From: Rudanella sp.
GTDB lineage: Bacteria > Bacteroidota > Bacteroidia > Cytophagales > Spirosomataceae
Direction of reading: 5' to 3'
DNA: 15,421 nucleotides
Assembly: GCA_026785985.1 (NCBI GenBank)
Contig: JAJAYX010000692.1
Location: forward strand, 1 to 15,421
The notes under the pieces are model-generated. The model searched no databases, had not been told where the DNA came from, and worked only from the letters and a program-made list of their open reading frames with translations. This document shows positions 1 through 6,527 of this stretch, piece after piece; the first letter of the stretch is position 1, and the number at the start of each line of letters is the position of its first letter. The position numbers and the translations under genes were made by a program.

Positions 1-297
1 GGATATATCGGTCTGGTCTCATGCCACAAAGATACACCCAAAAAGTAAATCTAAATAATTAGGTGCGGGTACTTAGCTATAACATTTTGGTTCTGCTTTG
101 TAGAGCATCCTTGCACAAGAAGGGTTAGCATTAGTAAAAATACTATGCGGTAGAGGTTGCTTTTTTGAAGAGAGCGACGAGTTGAAAACATGATACCTGT
201 GTTAAATGTTGAAAACTAATTCATGGCGTTTCGCCTTGGTTCGTTTGAACACAACAAAAGTCTCACCCCGAAACGCCCTAAACATCCGTACACTTAC
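1..297. other. Non-coding left edge
   Basis: AT-rich stretch in which I recognise no gene, RNA or terminator. A forward open frame begins at 206 and runs antisense through the 3' end of the LuxR-type gene. Its product resembles no protein and has no coding character, so it is not called. Confidence 0.5.
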
Positions 298-343
298 CCT
301 TTCTCAATGGGCAGACCTACCCTTTTTCAATAGGCAGACCTAC
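298..343. repeat. 23-bp tandem duplication
   Basis: Two adjacent 23-bp copies, 298-320 and 321-343, differ at two positions (303/326 and 309/332). The shared core reads TCAAT(G/A)GGCAGACC. The second copy ends directly against the stop codon of the LuxR-type gene (344-346, minus strand). It looks like a simple local duplication. No function is evident, though it could alter the 3' end of that transcript. Confidence 0.8.
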
Positions 344-979
344 CTATGCCGCCAGCAGTTTGGCCACAATTACAACGTGGTGCATCAGGAAACCCAGCAA
401 AGAACCCTGCCCGCCCGGTACACCCAGTTTGTGGGCCGCGCTCGCTTTCTGGTGGTCGACGGTGCGGATGCTAAGGCATAGCTTGTCGGCAATGGCCGGG
501 CCGTTAAGTCCCTGTAGCATCAGACGCAACACCCGCTTTTCGGCCATCGTAAGCGTATTCCAACCCGGCAATGTTTCGCGCCTGGCGTAGGTTGGGGGCG
601 TAGTAAGTAGGGCCGAGCGATAAAAGCGGCCTGTCTGTAGCGCGTTCAGGCAGTCGGTTAATTCGTTTAGCTGGCAGAACCCATCAAAGTCCAGCGTGTC
701 AATGTCGGCCCAGAGGGTAGGCATGGTTTCGAGCGCTTCGGGCAACAGGCAGAACACGATCTGGGTTCGGGGGCCCATATGGCGGATATCGGCAAAGAGT
801 GTGGGAGAAGCCAAAAAATCGCTGGTAAGAACCGCAAAGTGGGGGTGCTTTGTCGGTAAGGCTGCTAACAGGGAGTTTGTCTCCGTGTACAGACATAGTT
901 CCAGTAAGCCAGCGGCTTCCGCAGCGGCACCAATAAACAACAAGGTATAACGATGGGGACACAGGGCAGAGACGTTCAC
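344..979 (-). CDS. LuxR-type response regulator
   Basis: Predicted cytoplasmic transcription regulator of 211 residues. The C-terminal third (about 142-188) is a LuxR/NarL helix-turn-helix: it has the LTMAEKRVL entry, the GLNGPAIADKL helix pair and an S-x-RTVDHQK recognition helix. The N-terminal 120 residues have the length and alternating strand/helix pattern of a receiver domain. Asp54 in LTSDFL could be the phosphoacceptor, but the usual acidic pair and conserved lysine are not obvious, so the receiver may be atypical. The start is GTG at 977-979. The frame stays open 16 codons upstream to a TAA but holds no ATG, so the start is uncertain. No histidine kinase is adjacent, so it appears to be an orphan regulator. 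The HTH call is firm; target genes and signal are unknown. Confidence 0.8.
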   Translation of the reverse strand: MNVSALCPHRYTLLFIGAAAEAAGLLELCLYTETNSLLAALPTKHPHFAVLTSDFLASPTLFADIRHMGPRTQIVFCLLPEALETMPTLWADIDTLDFDGFCQLNELTDCLNALQTGRFYRSALLTTPPTYARRETLPGWNTLTMAEKRVLRLMLQGLNGPAIADKLCLSIRTVDHQKASAAHKLGVPGGQGSLLGFLMHHVVIVAKLLAA

Positions 980-1198
980 GGTTATGGGCGGAATGGTGGT
1001 TTTGTAGGGTAAGCCTCTTTTACCTTAGTCGTTTGGGAGGGTCAAAATGTAATAACCAAAACGAAGAAAGTCAAAAATAATTCTGTTATTGATGCAAATG
1101 GGGGGGGGTAAGTGGCTGATAATTAATAGTTTATGATAGAAATGAGTAGCCGAAAACTTTTCAAGAAATCGTTATAACTAATCAGGTATTTTTCCTCA
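980..1198. other. Intergenic, AT-rich, with G9 tract
   Basis: Leader region of the LuxR-type gene, which is read leftward from 979. It holds a run of nine G at 1100-1108, about 120 bp upstream of that start. I see no convincing promoter pair, hairpin or small gene. Confidence 0.5.
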
Positions 1199-1560
1199 CT
1201 ATCCCGAAATCACTGTTCCCCGCAACTTGGCAATTTCCACGTCGATTCGTTTGAAGTGCATATAGTCGGCCATCAGGAGGTCGCTTTCGGCAGGGTCGGT
1301 GGTTTCGATAGTGCCGCGCCGGATTTCAAGCATTTTTTCTTCGGCCAGTATTTTCTTGATGCGGAGTAGAAAACCTGGGTAAAATTGGTCAAAGACAACT
1401 CGCTGGGCATCACGGAATTTAAATTCCTGACCAAAACCGGGGAGGAAATCGAAGTGATGGCGGGAATTTAACGACCCTGTTGCATAACAAGATCGTAGTA
1501 TACGTAGTCGCGCTGCCAGCCATTGCTGTTCGGGAAGATTTCATAAGCACTTTTAATGAG
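1199..1560 (-). pseudogene. C-terminal fragment of unrecognised gene
   Basis: Two minus-strand frames carry protein-like sequence without any start codon. The first (1468-1560) begins in frame immediately after the UspA stop and ends with ...GWQRDYVYYDLVMQQGR then TAA. The second (open 1199-1540) continues with RHHFDFLPGFGQEF, a charged helical stretch and ...KLRGTVISG then TAG. Restoring one T in the short T run near 1468 (CGT TAA to CGT TTA) joins them into one chain of about 119 residues, so I read this as one gene tail with a 1-nt deletion. The 5' part is missing, because the natural end of UspA abuts it. I do not recognise the family: the first part is aromatic-rich and strand-like, the last 60 residues are helical. 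Confidence 0.5.
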
Positions 1561-2376
1561 TCAAACGGCGGCCAGCACGGGCAGGGTAGACAGCCGGGCT
1601 ACTTCCTGCGTAACGGATTCGAGTAGCCAGGTGCGAAGTCGGCTGTGGGGTTTGGGCAGTAGCATAATCAGGTCGGCTTTGTGGTTGGCGAGATAATCGG
1701 CCAACGCGAGGGCCACATCGAGACCGGGTAAAAAGCTGAACGTATGGGGCTGATGGCGAAGCAGATCGCGGAGTTGCCGGGCGGCTTTCTGCTCCGTCGC
1801 ATCCGGTTCGTCTTCCACACAAACCACATCCAGCGAAGCCTGCATCAACGAGGCAAACCGAAGGGCCGAGTCGATAGCAATGGCGTTGACGGGTTCGGAT
1901 AAATCGACTGCCAGCACCATATTTTTGGGTTGATGAAACGTGGCTCCGGGCGGCACCAGCAACATTGATACGGGAGCGTGGGTAATCATGTCGGTGGCCA
2001 AACTGCCGAGTTGACGGGCTTTGAGCGGCTCGCTGCCCACCACGCCCATCACCAGCAAATCGGCCTGTTGGGTACTGGCTTCGTTGGCTATAACCGTTGC
2101 CGGTGAACCCGGTCGGGCAATAACCAACACCCCGACCGCTCCTTTGGTTGTTTTTATGATCGACCTACGCAGCCTGTTGAGCTTGCGAACGGCCACATGA
2201 TATTCGGCTTCGGCGGTCGAACTCATCCACTCATGCGCCGGGGCTGTGTTGGGGAGCGGGTCGTAGGCATGAACAATAACCAGCCGCGCTCGCAGCCGAC
2301 TGGCCAGTTCAAGGGCATAATCGGTGGCCCAGTGGGCACTGGCCGAAAGATCTGTGGCAACCATAATCGTGTTCAT
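1561..2376 (-). CDS. Universal stress protein, two UspA domains
   Basis: Cytoplasmic stress protein of 271 residues made of two UspA folds in tandem. Domain 1 (about 1-142) begins NTIMVATDLS and carries the complete nucleotide-binding signature G-2x-G-9x-G-S at residues 111-125, so it probably binds ATP. Domain 2 (about 152-271) begins MVLAVDLSEP and ends STLPVLAAV, but where the glycine signature should be it reads LLPKPHSRLRTWLLES. It is therefore probably a non-binding partner domain. Length fits tandem Usp proteins of Bacteroidota. The ATG at 2374-2376 lies 15 bp after the stop of the FixH-like gene, so the two are likely co-transcribed from a promoter near 2640-2700, where a CTGA-N6-TCAG palindrome sits. 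The specific stress sensed cannot be read from sequence. Confidence 0.93.
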   Translation of the reverse strand: MNTIMVATDLSASAHWATDYALELASRLRARLVIVHAYDPLPNTAPAHEWMSSTAEAEYHVAVRKLNRLRRSIIKTTKGAVGVLVIARPGSPATVIANEASTQQADLLVMGVVGSEPLKARQLGSLATDMITHAPVSMLLVPPGATFHQPKNMVLAVDLSEPVNAIAIDSALRFASLMQASLDVVCVEDEPDATEQKAARQLRDLLRHQPHTFSFLPGLDVALALADYLANHKADLIMLLPKPHSRLRTWLLESVTQEVARLSTLPVLAAV

Positions 2377-2391
2377 GACAGTATAATGGAG

Positions 2392-2634
2392 TTAAACGAC
2401 GAAAATTTCTTTCTCTTCCTGGTATTGGATATACCCGTCAGACCAGCGCAAAAAAGCCCGCCAGACCCCTTTGGTAAGTTTGGCCGTTGAGATGACATGG
2501 CGGGGCCGGTCGCCAGGAGCAATAGATACCCGAACATCTTCGCCCGTGCGGGAAGCCACAAAGGTTGCCTCGCCCTTTTTGAACGACATGGGTAGCACAA
2601 AGGCCAGCAGGTGAGCAGTAGGTTCAAACGTCAT
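2392..2634 (-). CDS. Small FixH-like protein
   Basis: Protein of 80 residues with no signal peptide or membrane span, preceding the UspA gene by 15 bp in a probable operon. The C-terminal half (TAKLTKGVWRAFLRWSDG then YQEEKEIFVV) resembles the end of the soluble domain of FixH/CcoG-associated proteins in Bacteroidota, which closes with a G-x-W-x-x-x-x-x-W...Y-x-x-EKEI pattern. The usual N-terminal membrane helix of FixH is absent, so this would be a stand-alone version of that beta-sandwich domain rather than a cytochrome oxidase maturation factor. That family link is from memory of the motif and is tentative. An overlapping frame on the same strand is a shadow. The start at 2632-2634 gives a plausible leader with the palindrome 62 bp upstream. 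Confidence 0.6.
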   Translation of the reverse strand: MTFEPTAHLLAFVLPMSFKKGEATFVASRTGEDVRVSIAPGDRPRHVISTAKLTKGVWRAFLRWSDGYIQYQEEKEIFVV

Positions 2635-2695
2635 GACCGTGAATGAGTGAGATGAAACGATACGACAAAGGTGGTTGACCTGTCCCGGTTGGAGC

Positions 2696-2709
2696 CTGAT
2701 GCCCGTCAG
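2696..2709. promoter_or_regulatory. Putative Crp/FNR-type operator, CTGA-N6-TCAG
   Basis: Perfect 4-6-4 palindrome CTGATGCCCGTCAG, extended to CCTGA...TCAGG at 2695-2710. Its inner edge is 62 bp upstream of the FixH-like start (2634). It matches the layout of Crp/FNR sites (FNR: TTGA-N6-TCAA) with the outer T/A replaced by C/G. The same CTGA-N6-TCAG arrangement lies 60 bp upstream of ldhA. It overlaps the stop codon of the truncated regulator. Binding is inferred. Confidence 0.45.
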
Positions 2710-3405
2710 GTAGCAAGCTGATTGTATTTAGGTTGGGGGTGAACTGAATCCCGAACGGGGCTGGCCAGCAGCAACTGCCGAAAATCAACTTCGGGAATAT
2801 AGACCAGTTCCGAGTCCCCGAGGGTCACGGCTGAGTCAGTATACTCGGTTTTGTCGAGCAGGGCCATATAGCCCAAAAAGTCACCGGCGTTGTAAAGACC
2901 CGTGATGAACTCCTTGCCGTCGGCATTGCTCCGCACGGTTTTTACCTTGCCCGATTTCAGGAAATAAAGCCGCGTGGGTTCATCGCCTTCCAAATAGACA
3001 TACTGCTTTTTACGCACGATATGGGCTTTTCGATCCGCCGACAGACTGTGCAGGTTGCCCACCTGCCGGGCATCGGTAAGAAACTGATCCAGACCATTTT
3101 CCTGTAGGTTATACTCCGGTTTCAGGTTGGCAAAGCGGTTCAGCCGACTCTCGATAGCGGTTAACCGCTCCGACTCGTTCGTCGAAGGGTTTGGTCAGGT
3201 AACCGTCGGCCCCCAGTTCCATGCCCTTTCGGAAGTCATTGCGTTCGGTTTTGGCGGTCAGAAAAATGAACGGCACCCCCGACAACTGTGGGTTTTTATT
3301 GAAGATGTGCAGCACCCCGTAGCCATCCAGCACCGGCATCATGATGTCGCAGATGACCAGATCGGGTTTATTTTCGAGGGCCTTTTCCTCCCCGATTTTG
3401 CCCAC
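2706..3405 (-). pseudogene. Broken receiver + cNMP-binding (Crp-like) regulator
   Basis: Remnant of a one-piece regulator with a CheY-like receiver, a linker and a cyclic-nucleotide-binding domain. The receiver part (3405 down to about 3183) retains PDLVICDIMMPVLDGYGV with the phosphoacceptor Asp, FIFLTAK and GADGYLTKPFDE. The Crp part (about 3170 down to 2755) retains GKVKTVRSNADGKEFITGLY, GDFLGYMALLD and IPEVDFRQLLLA. Three lesions are visible. The first 40 or so receiver residues are missing upstream of 3405. A frameshift at 3175-3182 is explained by a tandem ACGA duplication: removing one copy restores FDESERLTAIESRL. After FRQLLLASP the sequence leaves the family and stops at 2706, so the C-terminal winged HTH is gone. 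It cannot act as a normal DNA-binding regulator. Separate open frames at 3109-3405 and 2706-3062 could still be translated as domain fragments. Confidence 0.85.
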
Positions 3406-3406
3406 C

Positions 3407-3712
3407 TACGCCGATGTGACCATCAGTAATCGAAAATGGGGCTACAGACGGTATGAACTTACGGGTGCTGATACGCTCACCTACACCGGCAAAAACGTTA
3501 CGCGGGTAAACACCACCTGGTTTTTCACAACGAATACCCGATCAATTGGTACATATACATACGACAATGATGTGCTTCGGGAATCCACAACCTTCGGCGG
3601 AACGATTACCTACCAATACGATTATAATGCGGCTAATCTCCCTACTGTCCGTAGGTCAACGGCTAACGGCGTATTGAAAGAGACAGTGCTGGTTGAGTAC
3701 GAAACCTATTGA
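3407..3712 (+). pseudogene. C-terminal fragment of YD-repeat-like protein
   Basis: About 100 codons of strand-rich, Tyr/Thr-rich sequence without its own start: it contains RRYELTGADTLTYTGKNV, IGTYTYDNDVLRE and TYQYDYNAANLPTVRR, and ends VEYETY then TGA. The Y-x-Y-D-x-x-x-x-L spacing resembles RHS/YD-type repeats in secreted or lipoprotein-anchored proteins of Bacteroidota. The frame stays open leftward to 3341, but that part is antisense to the receiver pseudogene, so the native sequence starts near 3407, at the breakpoint. It lies opposite to and between two minus-strand gene stumps, which indicates rearrangement. The exact family is uncertain. Confidence 0.55.
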
Positions 3713-3765
3713 CAGACCGACGTGATGACTTCATCGAAGATGCGGACGGTTTCGAGCGTTTTCAT
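3706..3765 (-). pseudogene. N-terminal stump of a gene following ldhA
   Basis: A minus-strand ATG at 3763-3765, 19 bp after the ldhA stop, opens MKTLETVRIFDEVITSVCQ and meets TAG at 3706-3708, inside the YD-like fragment. Spacing and composition look like the start of a second gene in an ldhA operon that was cut off at about 3713. Nineteen residues are too few to name a family, and the call rests on context. Confidence 0.35.
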
Positions 3766-3784
3766 ACTACAATGAACCCAGTTT

Positions 3785-4777
3785 TTAACACATCGACGCT
3801 TTGGTAACCAAGGCGATTTGCCCGTTTTCGTAGAAGCTGATCTGGTTCATCAAACTCCGCGAAATTTGCTCCATGGCTTGTTCGGTTAGGAACCCCTGGT
3901 GCGCAGTCAGTAACACATTGGGGTGTACACGGAGCCGGTTTAGCAAGTCGTCGGAGATGGGTTGGGTTGAGAAATCGTAGTGGAAATAGGCCTGTTCGCG
4001 TTCGTAAACATCAGCGGCATAGCCCCCTAACTTCTTGGCATCGAGCGCGTCGAGAACGGCCCCGGTTTTCACCAAACGACCCCGGCTCGTGTTGATTAAC
4101 AGGGCATTGGGCTTCATAATCGACAGGGTTTTTTCGTCGATCAGGTAGTCGGTCAGGGGGGTGAGGGGACAGTGCAACGAGACCACATCGGCGGCATGAA
4201 GCAGTTCGCTGAGAGACAGATATTGCACCCCGCTTTCGAGGAGTTTGCGATCGGGGCGAATGTCGTAGGCCAGCACTTTACAGCCAAAGCCCTGCATGAT
4301 GCGGGCAAACGCTTTGCCAATATGACCCGTCCCGACCACACCCACGGTTTTGTTATGGAGGTTGGAACCCATCAGTCCGTTGATGGAGAAGTTGCCGCTT
4401 TTAACCCGTTGACTCGCTTCAGGCAGATGCCGGAGCATTCCCATCAAGAGCGTAACAGCCTGTTCCGCAACTGGATAGGGCGAATAGCCGGGTACGTACA
4501 AGAGCGTCATGCCGAAGTCCGACAAAGCCTCCTGATCCACATTATCTAACCCGATACACCGCATTCCGACCACACGCACGCCAAGCTCCTGGAGGTCTTC
4601 CAGAACATGGCGGCTCAGGTCGTCGTTCACAAAGGCGCACACGGCTCCGTGTCCCTCGGCTAGATATACGGTTTCGGGCGCGAGCGTTTGGGGAATATAG
4701 GTAATGCGGTGATGGCCGGCATACTGGTCGAACCAGGTTTGCTCAAACGGCAGGGTGCTGAAAAAGGCGATATTCAT
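3785..4777 (-). CDS. ldhA: D-lactate dehydrogenase (fermentative)
   Basis: Cytoplasmic NAD-dependent enzyme reducing pyruvate to D-lactate, re-oxidising NADH when respiration is limited. Its 330 residues match the family length (E. coli LdhA 329). The early AFVNDD...VVGMRCIGLDNVD segment is typical of LdhA. The NAD fold has GTGHIG (residues 149-154) and the ribose-binding Asp172 in AYDIRP. The catalytic set is complete: Arg232 in NTSRGRL, Glu in DVYERE (259-261) and His293 in TAHQGFLT. Related 2-hydroxyacid dehydrogenases share this fold, but the SLHCPLTP and DVYERE-x-x-x-F patterns favour lactate. It is divergent from the CHAD gene across a 161-bp region holding palindromes, with a Bacteroidota-like -7 element close to its start. 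A following gene appears to have been cut off 19 bp downstream. Confidence 0.93.
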   Translation of the reverse strand: MNIAFFSTLPFEQTWFDQYAGHHRITYIPQTLAPETVYLAEGHGAVCAFVNDDLSRHVLEDLQELGVRVVGMRCIGLDNVDQEALSDFGMTLLYVPGYSPYPVAEQAVTLLMGMLRHLPEASQRVKSGNFSINGLMGSNLHNKTVGVVGTGHIGKAFARIMQGFGCKVLAYDIRPDRKLLESGVQYLSLSELLHAADVVSLHCPLTPLTDYLIDEKTLSIMKPNALLINTSRGRLVKTGAVLDALDAKKLGGYAADVYEREQAYFHYDFSTQPISDDLLNRLRVHPNVLLTAHQGFLTEQAMEQISRSLMNQISFYENGQIALVTKASMC

Positions 4778-4791
4778 GGGGTGTTCTGTCT

Positions 4792-4799
4792 GAAAATTA
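4792..4799 (-). promoter_or_regulatory. Possible -7 element for ldhA
   Basis: On the minus strand this reads TAATTTTC, one mismatch from the Bacteroidota -7 consensus TAnnTTTG, and ends 14 bases before the ldhA ATG. No clear TTG-type -33 element stands at the normal distance, which would be compatible with an activator-dependent promoter. Weak evidence by itself. Confidence 0.3.
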
Positions 4800-4819
4800 G
4801 CTACCCCAAAATTGCCACC

Positions 4820-4850
4820 CTGTCAGCCGCCGACTTCTGACAGGAGTCAG
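4820..4850. promoter_or_regulatory. Nested palindromes between ldhA and CHAD gene
   Basis: Two overlapping perfect inverted repeats share one arm. CTGACAGGAGTCAG at 4837-4850 is a CTGA-N6-TCAG site of Crp/FNR geometry whose inner edge is 60 bp upstream of the ldhA start. CTGTCAG-N10-CTGACAG at 4820-4843 is a wider pair. Measured from a start site near the putative -7 element, the first site centres roughly 57-60 bp upstream, close to a class I activator position. It could also serve the divergent CHAD gene, about 90 bp away. Confidence 0.45.
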
Positions 4851-4938
4851 CAAGGGAACTGATTTTGGACAGCAAGAGGGCAGTAATACAATAGGTAGAG
4901 CCACAAACAAATGACCTGTAGCTTCGCTTTACTTTTCA

Positions 4939-5796
4939 ATGGACAAGCAAACCACTTTCGAGATGTTTATCAGACAGCGAACCAAATCGCTGACAGACCG
5001 GCTTGACGCAGCCACGCATGACAAATCCGATGAAGCGATTCGGCGGTTGCGGGTGGGTATAAAACGGTGGCGAACCCTGTACCGATTGGTAATGAAACTC
5101 CGGCCTCCATTGGGAAAACCCGGCAAGGTCGAGCGGGGGGTAAAACGGGTGTTCAAGCGGGCGGGAACTGTTCGGACTAATCAGTTGAACCGACAACTTA
5201 TCGCTCCGTTAAGACTTCCGGCAAACCTTGAAAAAGACGTGGATCGGTATTTCAAAAAGCGGGGAAAGAAAGATAGAAAACGACTCCAAAAAGCTGTCAA
5301 AACGCTAAATATCAATCGGTTGACGAAAGAAACACGCCTTATCGGTCATGCCGAGGCTGTCATTAGCCCTCTGCGGATGACGCATCAGTTGAGCCGATTG
5401 ATGGAGCATGAAGCCGAAGCCATCAGCGAGCTTCCGCTCACCGACGCTTCTACAGAGCAACTCCACACGGTTCGCAAACACCTCAAAGCCCTCATCGAAC
5501 TGGGTGAGGTGACGCTTATGCTCACGCCCGACAAATCGATGACCCGCGTGATGCAGCGAGCCAAAACCCTACAGCGACGATTGAGAAACTGGCACGACCA
5601 AATCGTGCTGATCGACCGGATCAACGACTATGTTGCCCGGCATCCGGCCGTGTTGACACCCGCCAAAACCCGTGCGCTCTATAAACGGCTGGACACCCGA
5701 ACGCAACGACAGACCACCCGAATTCGCCATGAAGTTGCCAAACTGAGCCAATGGCTCCCCCTATTGACCCCGTGGCAGACGGTACTGTCGGTTTAG
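4939..5796 (+). CDS. CHAD domain protein
   Basis: Highly basic, all-helical protein of 285 residues matching the CHAD (conserved histidine alpha-helical) domain. It shows the paired-bundle pattern: EAIRRLRVGIKRWRTLYRL near residue 32 (the usual V-H-x-x-R-V entry in altered form), HTVRKHLKALIELGEV near 176 and RRLRNWHDQIVLIDRIND near 214. The His-x-x-Arg-Lys pairs and clustered Arg/Lys form the positive pore-like surface. CHAD proteins bind inorganic polyphosphate and often sit beside polyphosphate or triphosphate enzymes, but no CYTH or polyphosphate kinase gene is in this window. No signal peptide, so cytoplasmic. The ATG at 4939 follows an AT-rich leader shared with ldhA. Family call is firm; cellular role is inferred. 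Confidence 0.88.
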   Translation: MDKQTTFEMFIRQRTKSLTDRLDAATHDKSDEAIRRLRVGIKRWRTLYRLVMKLRPPLGKPGKVERGVKRVFKRAGTVRTNQLNRQLIAPLRLPANLEKDVDRYFKKRGKKDRKRLQKAVKTLNINRLTKETRLIGHAEAVISPLRMTHQLSRLMEHEAEAISELPLTDASTEQLHTVRKHLKALIELGEVTLMLTPDKSMTRVMQRAKTLQRRLRNWHDQIVLIDRINDYVARHPAVLTPAKTRALYKRLDTRTQRQTTRIRHEVAKLSQWLPLLTPWQTVLSV

Positions 5797-5869
5797 AACC
5801 TGTTTAGTCAGGCATTTCAGGCCACGCGCATCACGTCTTCGTACTCACAAAGCGACCGGATTTTTGTGC

Positions 5870-5953
5870 GGAGAACGCAACGTATCGGTGCTGAACCTCA
5901 TGAAGCTATCAGCATCGCTTGGTGTATCACGCGCTCAATTTTTCGAGAAATGA
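5870..5953 (+). pseudogene. Tail of XRE-family (controller-type) regulator
   Basis: The +1 frame from about 5870 reads GERNVSVLNLMKLSASLGVS then RAQFFEK and TGA. This is the C-terminal helix region of an XRE/lambda-repressor HTH (typical ...ERGxRNVSLLNLxKIAxALGVSxxxLF). The N-terminal two thirds are absent; upstream sequence does not continue the fold. Its TGA overlaps the ATG of the next frame (ATGA, 5950-5953), the coupling expected between a controller gene and the restriction gene it regulates. Confidence 0.65.
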
Positions 5954-6165
5954 ACAGCAGCGATATAGAAAGCTACGTACAGAAACGTGCTAACATCATT
6001 ACCGCGCAACTCAGCATCCACGATTGTCTCGAAGTTGGCGACCCCCATTTTTGGTTTACCAGCCCTGAATTAACTGCCATACTCAGGCACCACTTAATCG
6101 GCGTGTCGTTAGCGGGAATGGCTATTCGAACAAAGATAGTGTTCGTTAGAATCGTAGCCCGATAA
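5950..6165 (+). pseudogene. N-terminal fragment of type II restriction endonuclease
   Basis: From the ATG at 5950 the frame encodes MNSSDIESYVQKRANIITAQ, then LSIHDCLEVGDPHFWFTSPE and LTAILRHHLIGVSLAGMAIR before leaving the family near 6130 and stopping at 6163-6165. From memory this matches the start of a type II restriction endonuclease family in which the N-terminus runs ...RANKITAQ...HDCL..GDP.YWF.TPELTAIL...LIG.SL.G..IRTRSKV. I cannot give the recognition specificity. The catalytic core is missing, so the product should be inactive. An in-frame ATG at 5866 exists, but it lies inside the controller remnant and the ATGA overlap supports 5950. The methyltransferase stump is convergent and overlaps the 3' end, placing a deletion junction between them. 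Confidence 0.6.
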
Positions 6166-6360
6166 CGAGAATCGAAAACCCGCACTGGCTAACTGTGTCG
6201 AAATAGATAACAGGAGTTCACCGTCACCACAGGCAGGGTCTAAAACGGAAACGACCTGCTCAGGATTTAGCAAATTAATAAGTCGGCTCGACAAGAAATC
6301 AGCTAAGGGTCTGGGCGTGAACGTGGCACCGGTTTTCTTTATTTCTTCGATTTTAGTCAT
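6109..6360 (-). pseudogene. N-terminal fragment of N6-adenine DNA methyltransferase
   Basis: The 83-codon frame begins at the ATG 6358-6360 with MTKIEEIKKTGATFTPRPLA and contains the AdoMet-binding motif I VLDPACGDGELL (about residues 39-50), preceded by the motif X-like TGATFTP typical of N6-adenine methyltransferases. It reaches SGYDSNEHYL (motif II region) and is then cut at about 6130. The catalytic NPPY motif and target-recognition region are missing, so it cannot methylate. It is the protective partner of the truncated nuclease; both genes keep their 5' ends and have lost their 3' parts, as expected from one internal deletion in a tail-to-tail R-M pair. Confidence 0.85.
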
Positions 6361-6527
6361 ACGCGGTAAGATGGTTCGTGATGGAAGCCAAAGGTACTTA
6401 AGATCATTCTAAAGATTGGATTTTGTGAGTGTCAGCATACCGTAAAGTAACGCACCATCGGCATCTGCCAAGGAGAAAGTCACCCCAAATTATTCCAAAT
6501 CCGGCAGTATGGCCCAAAATCAGGGAT

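Noticed and set aside
206..481. Forward 91-codon open frame
   Set aside because: Its second half is antisense to the helix-turn-helix region of the LuxR-type gene, and the product has no protein-like features.
1100..1108. Run of nine G as a phase-variation switch
   Set aside because: It lies about 120 bp upstream of the LuxR-type start, outside any coding frame and not between recognisable promoter elements. A single homopolymer with no target is not enough.
2373..2627. 84-codon reverse frame overlapping the FixH-like gene
   Set aside because: Same strand, different frame. It is Cys/Pro-rich without motifs, while the 2392-2634 frame ends in a recognisable FixH-like pattern.
3127..3429. Forward 100-codon open frame across the receiver domain
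   Set aside because: It is the antisense shadow of the receiver pseudogene, whose own frame has conserved motifs.
5870..6360. Novel compact defence system
   Set aside because: The three short frames fit truncated pieces of an ordinary controller-restriction-methyltransferase locus better than three small functional genes, because both enzyme frames end abruptly before their catalytic regions.
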